Shown here piece after piece: positions 54,833 to 64,000 of a DNA stretch of 64,000 nucleotides. This stretch comes from Xanthostigma xanthostigma (lineage: Eukaryota; Arthropoda; Insecta; Raphidioptera; Raphidiidae): positions 37,964,753 through 38,028,752 of the forward strand of contig OY754469.1 of the NCBI GenBank assembly GCA_963575645.1, written 5' to 3'. The notes under the pieces were generated by a model. It was not told the DNA's origin and did not search any database. It was given only the letters and a program-made list of their open reading frames with translations. The translations under genes were made by a program, and so were the position numbers. Every line of letters starts with the position of its first letter. Position 1 is the stretch's first letter.

Positions 54833-55764
54833 TAAAGGCTGATTTTTTAAGAGTGTCCGAACTTCTATCCGAGAAGGCTATGAAATGAACTATCACTTTT
54901 CGCGCTTGTAGTGTCAGAATTATTCAGTATAGTCTGGCAAATCATTATGGAAAGAATAACACCAGAGCAATGCTTGCAAATTGTCCAAATTTATTATCAA
55001 AACCAGTGTTCTGTGCGCCAAACTTATAGAGCACTTCGTGGATTCTATGGTGCCCATAATCGCCCAATCGAACGATGTATTCGCCGATTTATAGACAAAT
55101 TTTGAACGCAATTTACATTACTCGATATTAAAACAAAAACCAGACAAATCTGTGCGTTCCCAAGAAAATATCGCCGCTGTAACTGCTAGTGTTGATGAAG
55201 ACCCAAATTTATCAATTCGTAGACGTTCGCAAGAAGTTGGGCTTTGTTATTCGACTACGTGGACAATTTTGACTAAAGATCTTGGTCTGGTGCCTTACAA
55301 GATCCAGCTTATCCAAGAACTTAAGCCGCAAGATCATCGTTTGCGTCGTACGTTCGCTGAATGGTCTCTTAGTCAATTGCAACTTGATCCAGAATTTTAC
55401 CGCAAAATTTTGATCAGCGAAGAAGCTCATTTTTGGTTAAACGGTTACGTCAATAAACAGAATTGCCGCATTTGGAGTGAAAATAATCCCACAATGATTC
55501 AACAATTGCCGTTGCATTAGAACACAACATAACGCGGACAATTGCAGACATAAGTCCCCAATTGCTTGAAAAAGTGGTCAGAAATTGGATTGACAGAATG
55601 CGCTTTGTTAGAAGAAGCCGCGGCGGATATTTGACCGAAATTATTTTCAAACATTAATGCCATTAAATGTTATTTCACATAAAATAGATAGTTTAGAGAT
55701 ATCTAATATAGTTGTTGTTTAATTTAAATGTAAAGTTCAGACACTCTTAAAAAATCAGCCTTTA
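54833..55764 (+). mobile_element. 932-bp Tc1/mariner-like element, internally deleted
   Basis: Ends TAAAGGCTGATTTTTTAAGA and GTGTCCGAAC / GTTCAGACAC and TCTTAAAAAATCAGCCTTTA, flanked by TA. It carries an N-terminal half and a short C-terminal piece of one transposase. The deletion between them removed the region holding the second and third catalytic Asp. One in-frame stop, one frameshift and one deletion are visible. Confidence 0.92.
54947..55657 (+). pseudogene. Broken Tc1/mariner-type transposase
   Basis: From ATG 54947: an HTH region, ITPEQCLQIVQIYYQNQCSV then RQTYRALRGFYGAHNRPIER, a stop at 55103-55105. Another frame follows with SQENIAAVTASV, LSIRRRSQEVGL, YKIQLIQELKPQDHRLRR and ISEEAHFWLNGYVNKQNCRI. 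The first catalytic residue, normally Asp in SDEAHF, is Glu here. After LPLH the protein jumps to the C-terminal NWIDRMRFVRRSRGGYLTEI IFKH. Family members are about 340 residues; this has roughly 225 residues of sequence left. Confidence 0.9.
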
Positions 55765-57359
55765 TATAAAGATTACGCAACAAGAATTCTACTATTTCAT
55801 CCCTGCATTTAATGGCACTTGAAATTAGCAACAACATTGATTCTTGGGGGCACGGTTGTTACGCGAACTTTCAGCATTAAAAACATTAAAGACGATGTCT
55901 GAGTTACAAATCTTTGCTAAAAATAGCACATATACGAGTCAACTGGCACTTCTAATTTCATTTATCTTTCCCAATTCAAATTTAGATTTAAATGTAAATA
56001 AGGGGGTGAGAAAAGGTGGCGACTAGAAAATGCGTCATAGTATATATTCAGATTCTACACTATACTGGTCTAATAGCCATATTCACCGAACGTAAGTAGT
56101 TATTTATTCGGTTTATTTGTTCTTCAGGTAACTATTCCTCCGAATAAAATAGCGATAATTCAATTCACCAGCCATAATTATGTTTACTGCAGGTGTAAAT
56201 CTATTCTGTCTTACTTCCAGGGTATAAATTTGCCTGATAAAATAATAATGGCCGCTACATAGATCATAATACCAAACCTATAAACGTGGAGTATTATATC
56301 TACGGTTGCTCTTGCGAATTTATTTATTATTAACCTTTAGTGAAGTGTATAGTTGTAAAATATGAAAGTTAGTGGAAGTTTTGTGTGCAATTGGATTAGG
56401 ATAAAACATTATTATTTTGTGAAACTTTTTTTTTGATGTTTATGCCTTCGGTCAGATTTTTGGGTGAACGTCAAAGTATTCAACAAAAAAGCAAGGAGTA
56501 TAGTGAGTGTATATTTATTCTTTAACTAACTTTTCTACCTAATAATTAGCTTGATGAATTGAAAGTAAATTTTATTCTAACGAATAAATTTGTTGATTAG
56601 TAACTTCTATCTTTAGTAGTGCTCGGTGAATATGGATATAAGACCATCTTAGGTAACAAGTAACGTTTAATTTCAATGCTTAAAGGCCGCTGCACACGAG
56701 GCTGGTTTTGCCGTTGGAACTTGCGCTGGCTCGCATGCGTGGTCACAAGGTGGATATAAAAAATTAGAACAAATAGTTAAAACATTTAAATTAGTATAAT
56801 TTCTTGTAGTAGGTACCGGAATTCCCGGAAAATGGGTTTTATTTCCCGGTACTAAAGGCGATGAAATTTCTCGGGAATTCCCGGGAAATTGAGTACCGGG
56901 TGTTCCCGGGAGCGATTCCTAAACACAACCCTGCACAAACCAGCAAATTTTAATGCAGTTGTCGTTAAATATGCGGCAGACATTTTGCAATTTGCAAGTA
57001 GTTTTATCTGTGCAAATTAATTAATGAAAACGACGCAACACTATCACACTAGGTCGGTTTAATACGGCTAGACAGAAATTGCAGGCGACCGACTGGTGGT
57101 CGTTGTGGCTGCTGGTTGCAGGTGCTGGTCTAATGTGCTCTACTCCGTTGATTAACATTGGACACCTTCACGAACAGGCTTTATTTGCTCCACGATGTAC
57201 CGGTCATGCAGATTCATGTTTGCCAAAAATCTAAACCTATATAAATTAATAGTAAAAAAACATTTTATAAACAAAGTTCAATTTAAATACTCTAAAAAGA
57301 AAATAAACTTTAAATTAAATCAAACCCAACCATTCGTTACATTAGCTTTGTTTGCGGGG
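55765..57359. other. Intergenic, no gene seen
   Basis: AAAGGCCGCTGCACACGAGG at 56683 is a lone TTAA-type element end. A short GTACCGG.../TTCCCGG inverted cluster lies at 56813-56920. No exon recognised. Confidence 0.4.
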
Positions 57360-57660
57360 CAGTTGCAGACAGTACCGGATTAACCTATAAGCAAAGTAAG
57401 CAACTGCTTAGGGCATCATGTCTCAGGGGGCACCTAAAATCACAACTTAGAAACGAAAAGTATACCGTGTCAACAATTTTTTTTTCATTTTGTCATGTTC
57501 TTAAAAATTTGATCCACTGATATAAAACTGTCTTTAGAAGTATAGAATTTAAAAATAAATAATAATTTATTTTTGAAAATGAAAACGAATATTTTTTTTA
57601 AGTTAACTGTATAAATTTTTTTTACCAATTGCGCCCTCCCCAAATAATCCACTTTCTTAG
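57360..57660. repeat. Uninterrupted copy of the 24380-25850 outer repeat
   Basis: GCAACTGCTTAGGGCATCAT, CAGGGGGCACC, CCGTGTCAACAATTTTTT and CTTTAGAAGTATAGAATTTA show the empty site of the element inserted at 24552. Confidence 0.75.
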
Positions 57661-57994
57661 GAGTGGCTTGGGGAGGGTACCTGTGACAGACGTTGATGAC
57701 CTCAGCTGTTTAGCGTTTATAATCTACAATTCTTGTTCTTCTTCCTGCGCCTGTGCTTAATTTCAACTGTTTTCGTCAAACGGTCTCTGAGAAAAAGACA
57801 GACAGACAGACATCGAGGTGATACCATAAATATTCTGTAAACGGTAACAGGTGAATTGGTAAGATCGTATTTTATAGTTTTTACCTTACGCACTAGTGCG
57901 AAATGGATCATTTTACTACCGCTATACAGGCATGAAAAGCAGCTGTCCGTCTGAAATCAAATCTTATAAGTTAAATTTGACCCACTTCATGGTT

Positions 57995-58580
57995 TCCGAT
58001 TGAGCTGAAATTTTGCACAGGTATGTAGTTTCCGATGACAATAAAATATCATAATAACTAACTGACCGATCCGGCTTTCGTCCGGATGCAAATCGCACTT
58101 TTAATAAAGCACACTAAAAACTTAAAAATAAAATTAACAGTAAAAAAACATTTTTTAAAATAAGCTTCTATTTAAATACTCTAAAAAGAAGAAAATAAAC
58201 TTTAAATTAAATCAAACCAACCATTTATTACATTATACAATTTATATGACATAAAAGCTTGTCGCGAGATTTTTCAGTGTAAATAAACAAGAATACAATT
58301 TTTTTTTAATATTAACCATTTTTTTTACCGGCAGGGTCCAGATTCCGCCTATATATCATATAAGAAAAAATGCTCTAAATTACTAAAATAGCTTATGTAC
58401 CAGGCAGCAGAATGTTGGGACGACATGGATTTCAATCAAGTCTACCGTACCATGCAACGAAAGTATTAATATAGTCCAAGTTACTCGGGAATCAAATTAG
58501 TTCAGTAGTCCCTGACATAACTCGCGACATACAAACAAGTACTTTCCCTCTTTATAATATTAATATATAGATTAGTGCAG
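57995..58580. repeat. Dispersed repeat, inverted relative of 35510-35690
   Basis: Left part matches 35510-35690 in reverse. The right part ends ACTCGCGACATACAAACAAG, CTTTATAATATTAATATATA, a common retroposon tail. GGATTTCAATCAAGTCTACC at 58430 is matched in reverse at 43478. Confidence 0.55.
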
Positions 58581-59329
58581 ATTATCGCACAAACATGTTT
58601 TTAAACAGTAATATTTTTTTTGATCTCGTATAAAATTCGGAGCGGACATAAAAGCTTTTAAAGAATTTTATCAGAAAGCCATTGAAGCTTGTTTTCATTT
58701 TGCAAATGGATGTGTTTTGCATAATAAGTGTCGAGATTCAATACCGGTTTACAATGCCATCGAAAATAACTGATTGATGTGCTTCCATACAAAAAAAGAA
58801 AGGTAATTTTTTTCACACCGTTTTTGCTTTGTACTTTTATACCTTCGATTTTTATGATTTAAATGAATTTCTAGTCACGGTCTAGCGAAATTTCCTTCTC
58901 TTAATTTCCAGGATATGATATGATTGGAGATTAATGCAGTCTCTAGATTCAGGTACCAATAGTCCGGGAACCGGTGGCACAGAAAGTACCGTCATTGCGG
59001 TATTCAATTTTTTTTTGTAAATCGATAGTAACAGTTATACAAACAAAATGAGCTCGGTACGCGTTGATTTAATAAGCCGAAAATATGTTCAGAAAAATTA
59101 ATTATCCCAAAAAAGCAAAAATGTTTCACCGTTTTCGCGGATCTTGATAAATTGTAGTGTATTCGATATGATAGTTCGTTATTTAACAGGGAAAAAAATT
59201 GGCTGACAAACTTTATTCGACTGAAAGATTCTAGCATACCTATTTGAAGGGCGCGAGACGGGGTAAAATTTCTTCATTATCACGTGGAAACTTTTTTTAT
59301 TTAACTCGTTTTGATGTGATCCTTAATTA
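58581..59329. other. Intergenic, no gene seen
   Basis: No recognised repeat or gene. Confidence 0.35.
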
Positions 59330-59600
59330 AAAAAAAAACTAAAAAAACAGGCTTTAATAGCAAACCGAACTAAAAAGTAGAAATTAAATAATTATTATTA
59401 ACAAAATAATTCAATTATACTAAAAAGCGTGGGGTGTTTGATATTTCATTGGTAGCTATTTATAAAATTAGAGTTATAATAAAAATATGGTAATTGGCAC
59501 CCCACGCTTTTTTACTATAATTGAATTATTTTGTTAATAAATATTTTTTTCTTTTTAGTTTGGTTTCCTATTAAAACGTGTTTTTTAGTTTTTTAAACAA
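59330..59600. repeat. Palindromic element with GCGTGGGGTG core arms
   Basis: TATTAACAAAATAATTCAAT...AAAAAGCGTGGGGTG is mirrored by CACCCCACGCTTTTTT...ATTGAATTATTTTGTTAATA. A weaker match extends outward to about 59330 and 59600. Non-coding. Confidence 0.85.
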
Positions 59601-59810
59601 GAATTTATTTTCTTAATTTTTAGTTTCGAAGCGACATCAAAAGTAATTTTTCTCAAAGTTTTCAGTTTCAAATTTTTACAAAATTTTTAAATTCAAATTT
59701 ATTTTTATGAAATAATTGTATTGTCATCGGCCTTTGACACGTGTGCAAATTTTCATGTTAATTAGACTTCTTGAAATTGATGAAAATTACGCTGAAAAAT
59801 TCCTTAACAT

Positions 59811-60323
59811 ATACAGTGTGTCGCCGGATTGAGTTAACAATAGGTGAGATTGACCAAAAATTTTCGAATTGGAATTTCATATTTTGGGATTCCGCCCTGC
59901 TTGGTCTGAAACCTCTTTTTGTTTCAGGTAAAGTACCTTTTCCGTTCATAGTACGCAAAAGTGTCACTAAGAAAAGTTGTTCACAATGAAAAATTATGGC
60001 GTTATGCAAATTTTTAGAATGATCGGTCTACTTTGATAATAGAAGATAATGACAGTAAATTGTTTGCTTTACTACGACGCCATTGTATTTCAAACAAAAC
60101 AAAACAAAAGCGAATTTTATCAAAGTAGGCCGATCATTCTGAAAATCTGCATAACGCCATCATTTTTTAACTGTAAAGGCCTACTTGATTTAAAAAAATC
60201 GAAAGTAAACTAAAAATAAGTTTCAGATCAAGCAGGACGGAATCCCAAAATATGAAATTCCAATTCGAAAATGTTTGGTCAATCTCACCTATTGTGAACT
60301 CAATCCGCGGACACACTGTATAT
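59811..60323. mobile_element. 513-bp palindromic MITE (ATACAGTGTGTCGCCGG ends)
   Basis: CAGTGTGTCGCCGGATTGAG / CTCAATCCGCGGACACACTG with ATA/TAT flanks. The inverted similarity covers most of each half, including TTGGAATTTCATATTTTGGG and GGCGTTATGCA. TA borders suggest Tc1/mariner-type movement. The frames here are mirror shadows. Confidence 0.88.
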
Positions 60324-61165
60324 ACAGGTCAAGCGTATAAAAATATCTTGGTATGCGTGCCTACTAACTGCCGGAAGTATCTGGCATACCAGATCTGTTG
60401 CATGGGCTCGGTACTTTCAGTGTCACCGGCTCTCGGACTAATGAGAACTACAGGACAGCTAGTTTCAAACGCCATTAAACTGTTCCTGAATGTATAAAAA
60501 TTGTAATTATATAGTCACAATCTAAGACATATATCAAACTAATTTTTTTTCAAATGTTTTCTGCAACCCACTGTAATATTGACAATAACAAACCGCGTCG
60601 ACTTATATCTCTCGGTACATTTAAATTGAAACGTGCTTATTTGAAATTGTGGTGTTATTATTTTGCAATTATAACGGATTTAATAACCGTTTTATTTTAA
60701 TGCAGTAGATACAGTGTAAATATTACAAGTAGAAATACGTTTGTTTGAATGAAAACCGTAATAATTTTCTGTTTATTTGCTAGCTTCGTTTCAAAATTAC
60801 ATAGGCTGTCCTTTTTGTCTATACAGGATGCATGAATTGCTCAGATGTAAAATATAGGGATTTAACATGTAAAATCATAAGTATGATATTTCTTGCTCTT
60901 CTGACTTTTTTGGAGCAAAAATTCATGAAATTAAATTATCTACACGATGGGTCACCTGCGGAACAGACATACAAATTACAAACACACAACTTTATTTATA
61001 GTAACAAATGTGAATTTTTAATACGGTATAGTGCGTACTACTATTTAATAATTTTAAAGAAATAAATTTAAAGAAATAAATTTTTCTAATATAGACATGT
61101 AACAATGGGTGTTTTAACAATGTAGCAACAGAAGCTATTCTTTACAATTTATTTTTAGTATTTAC
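60324..61165. other. Intergenic, no gene seen
   Basis: No recognised feature; AAAGAAATAAATTT is tandemly doubled at 61058-61083. Confidence 0.35.
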
Positions 61166-61500
61166 TAGCGGCCCGCTCAGGTTCACCCGGGTGCAAAACT
61201 GTTCTGGAAATATAATATTGGCCTTCCCATCTACACGGCAAAACTATCAAAGTACATTGTTTTGATGCATCTCTAAAGATTTGGCCAGCGTTAGCCATGT
61301 AAGCGTACGAAAACAGTTTTTTTTTGTGGACAAAACACCGTCATAGTTCAGCCATTTTGTACAAAATATTTTCAAATTATATACAGAAACCTTCCTCGCT
61401 TATCGCTCTTTCTAGTAGTGACAACCGTATGAAAATCTGTTCGGTAGTTTTTGAGTTTATCGCGTTCAGACAGACAGACGCGGCGGGGGCACTTTGTTTT
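61166..61500. mobile_element. ACTAGCGG...CACCCGGGTG dispersed element, copy 4
   Basis: Starts ACTAGCGGCCCGCTCAGGTT then CACCCGGGTG; ends GTTATCGCGTTC-like, CAGACAGACGCGGCGGGGG and CACTTTGTTTTG, a typical arthropod retroposon end. The inverted-repeat element 61506-62081 is inserted immediately next to it. Confidence 0.7.
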
Positions 61501-61505
61501 GCATA

Positions 61506-62081
61506 CAGTATGTAAACGCGTAAAGTTCACATAGTGAAATTAGCATTGGGAAAAATACTTGGATCAGAGTTAGCCATGACTGCATTAATTGTTATTTCTA
61601 TTGAATTATCGTGGTAATCTTGAGGATTTCTATTTTATGTTGATTTATTTTTATTTTACTTGGCTTTTTTAATAATAAAAAGCTCTTATAAATCATTATT
61701 TTAATTTTTTTGTACAAAAATAAAACAAAAAAATAACTCCATCTGTTTGGAAACATTTCATTCAAAAATTGTCTGACTGGTATGACGTATGCGCGTTGGT
61801 AAATCAGTGACCCAATGTCTTTAGGTTTAACACGAATAGGCGGAGATATTTGATCTCGCTCCATATATTTAAGTATTTTTGGGAGTTTAATGTCCCATTA
61901 ATAAAAAAAGTCCGATTATGGTGTAATCAGTTGAATATTTTCTTCGGTAGTATACACATTCATTTTGCAAAAGAATATTATCTGTCAAATTGAAAAACAA
62001 GATTTCAAGACTCACTCTGATCCAGTCATTTTTTCCCAATGTTAATTTCCCTATGTGCACCTTACGTGTTTACATATACTG
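61506..62081. mobile_element. MITE, CAGTATGTAAAC family, copy 2 (inverted)
   Basis: Same element in the opposite orientation with TA at both sides (61504-61505, 62082-62083). The minus-strand frame 61598-61864 (RDQISPPIRVKPKDIGSLIY) matches copy 1's frame with scattered amino-acid changes and no disruption over about 70 residues. Confidence 0.9.
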
Positions 62082-62579
62082 TATATAGAGGATTGTATTT
62101 TCTCAAGCCATGGCCCCATTTGGCAGTAAAATATTTAGTTAGCTTTGGTCATCACACTTATGACAGCTAAAAAAATAACAATATCGGGTTTAGCAATCAC
62201 GCGTCTGTGCAGACCGGAACTAGTACTCGAAACAAACCGGAACTGCCAATGTTGTGCCGGAAGTTACAGGAGTATAGCTAATGCGTCAGTCCGAATGTTA
62301 TATTGCTTACCACTGCATAATATTGTTAACGATTTAACCCTTTCACAGTTGTTGTGAAATTGTCATTTCCACCTTCGTTTCGAGTTATTAACGAAATGAT
62401 TTGTGACAAAACGAACGAACTAATTTCAACGAGGCCCATAGGAAAAAAGAAATGCGATAAACGAAGTTCTCTTTCTGATCTGTCTTGTGTGTTTGTAAAC
62501 AAAGACGGAATAGCTACCGCAATTATCTCTGTCTCTCTCGCACAGTTCAGACTGCCATTTCATATGTAATACCTCGATC

Positions 62580-62715
62580 AGTGGCGTAGCTATGCCGTTT
62601 GAAGCCCGTAGCAAATTTTATTAAATGTTGTAACAGTAAATGTTAAAATTCTCATGCGCTTATGGTTCTGTCTTGCCGAGGGCCTGTAGCAATTTTCCCG
62701 TTCTGCCACCTCGAT
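62580..62715. mobile_element. Decayed hAT element left end (CAGTGGCGTAGC)
   Basis: CAGTGGCGTAGCTATGCCGT resembles the left end of 14399-15868, and CCCGTTCTGCCACC its right subterminal part; the right end itself is gone. Confidence 0.65.
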
Positions 62716-62724
62716 GACAAAATT

Positions 62725-63185
62725 AAACGAGCGAATTTTAAAGAACGATCAAATTTTTAACTAGATAATTTTGATGAACTACGCAGAGATATTAAACCTT
62801 TGAACGGATAAACCTTTGATGAACAAACAAATTTCTAACAAGCAAATTTTAACGAAAGGTAAATTTGTTGAGGGTCGAATTTTAATAAATAAGTAAGTAA
62901 TTATTGAACGGACAAATTGTTAACGAATAGCGAGTGAATTTTAACGTAATTGACACCGGACAAACCGGTGAGAAACGAACGAATTTTTAACGAGCGAAAT
63001 TTAACGAATGATCAAATTTTTAACTAAATAATTTTGATTAACTAAAGAGATATTAATAAACGGGCAAACCTTTGACGAGCGAACAAATTTTAACGAACGG
63101 TTAAATTTTAATCGAGCTAATTTTAATAAACAAACAAATCATTAACGGACGAACAAATTTTTGATTAAGGAAATAATTTTAAAGA
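62725..63185. repeat. Short-motif repeat field with about 262-bp duplication
   Basis: CGAGCGAA, GAACAAATTTTAACGA and CAAATTTTTAACTA-type words recur throughout. The blocks starting near 62727 and 62989 (each with ATAATTTTGAT, GAGATATTAA, CAAACCTTTGA-like words) are a tandem duplication. Non-coding. Confidence 0.75.
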
Positions 63186-63652
63186 ACAAATAATACAATT
63201 AAAAAAAATGTTATTGAGAGGTGGCATGTTTTTAAGATAAACTAAATGTTTATAAGTTGTTTTAACTTCAAAAGAAAATAAATTAGCAGCAATATTTATA
63301 AAGTTTAATATAATTCCAGTGAATTCGTCATATTTGTTTAAAATTAAAGAGAAATATTCACTGCCACAAAAATGTTATGATAAAATGTAAAAAAATACGC
63401 ATAAGGATGAGTGGTACTTCGTACTGTGCAAACAGTTGCCAGTGAGCAAACTAACCTTCTTTTGTTTCTCTTTTAAATGGTAATTCGGTACGCTTTTTTA
63501 CCTACCCAAAGAATGAAAGCTGACATTCGAGTGACTGCGTTAACTCGAGCCAAGTAGAAATTTAAGATGTGTCCTTCTAGGACACTTCGCCCGGAAGCCA
63601 AGAAGATTCGGAACAACACCGACCGTGAAAGCCTACTATTTGATAGATACCT
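63186..63652. other. Intergenic, no gene seen
   Basis: AT-rich, no recognised feature. Confidence 0.35.
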
Positions 63653-63778
63653 TTTGACGTGATAACGTCTTATAAATTGATGAAAACACCAGCTGCACGC
63701 ACGAAAAAGTGTAACGCCGTAACGTTCCGCCTGACCCTGTGCGTGCAAGCGAGAGCGCAGTATAAGCACGATCGGCGT
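63653..63778. mobile_element. MITE, TTTGACGTGATAACG family, copy 3 (partial)
   Basis: Matches the left end and interior of copy 2, including CAAGCGAGAGCGCAGTATAA, but the right inverted end is absent. Confidence 0.75.
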
Positions 63779-64000
63779 CGGCTTGTAGGCATTTCACTCT
63801 TCTTGCGTGACGTCAGAGAGTAGTGTGCGTTCAACATTTTTTTCGGCTGTTCCAGCGAAAGCTACATCTGACAGATGGCCTTTGTTTTATAAACCGTGGA
63901 AATTAAGACTTAAAATCAAGATATCTAATAAAAATGTCATAAATTATCGAATTTTTAAAGCAATTTTTCAGATAATACATCGTTATTTGTTCGTTTTTGC
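63779..64000. other. Right edge, no gene seen
   Basis: No recognised feature before the window ends. Confidence 0.35.

Overview
The window is AT-rich nuclear DNA of an arthropod, most likely an insect. The evidence is GT-AG split genes with AATAAA signals, an animal-type MYND zinc finger, and an intergenic space filled with miniature transposons (hAT, Tc1/mariner, pogo, PIF/Harbinger, TTAA-type), tRNA-headed short retroposons and LINE-like tails. The species or order cannot be fixed by eye. No rRNA, CRISPR array, LTR element or virus-derived gene was recognised.

Two host genes stand out, both on the + strand. Gene A (1772-8699) encodes a protein of about 2,220 residues. It is almost all low-complexity sequence with three different internal tandem-repeat arrays (50-, 30- and about 65-residue units), followed by a short last exon with a MYND-type zinc finger. 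Gene B (18593-23110) is assembled here from three exons whose splice phases match exactly. It gives a 554-residue, helix-rich protein that looks like an ARM/HEAT-type solenoid, and I cannot name it. Both of its introns hold mobile elements. I found no further convincing protein gene from 23.2 kb to 64 kb.

Layout: 0-1.8 kb, repeats including a nearly perfect 157-bp inverted repeat. 1.8-8.7 kb, gene A. 8.7-18.5 kb, MITEs, an 88-bp minisatellite and a 1,470-bp hAT element that keeps a transposase N-terminus. 18.6-23.1 kb, gene B. 23-32 kb, a nested stack (pogo inside a palindromic retroposon-like element inside an older repeat), a Harbinger MITE, a SINE inside a palindromic MITE, and a Tc1/mariner element with 547-bp terminal inverted repeats. 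33-42 kb, a nearly perfect 260-bp-arm hairpin, TTAA-type elements with other elements inside them, and a 400-bp-arm palindrome. 42-64 kb, decayed repeats, a deleted Tc1/mariner element with recognisable transposase pieces, and more palindromes.

The two host genes show no visible functional link. The most unusual biology is gene A (a fast-evolving repeat-built protein with SUMO-interaction, WW-binding and DSG-type motifs ending in a MYND finger), the unnamed gene B, the long nearly perfect inverted repeats that could form hairpin RNAs, and a palindromic element family with 13-bp target duplications and a hammerhead-like core.
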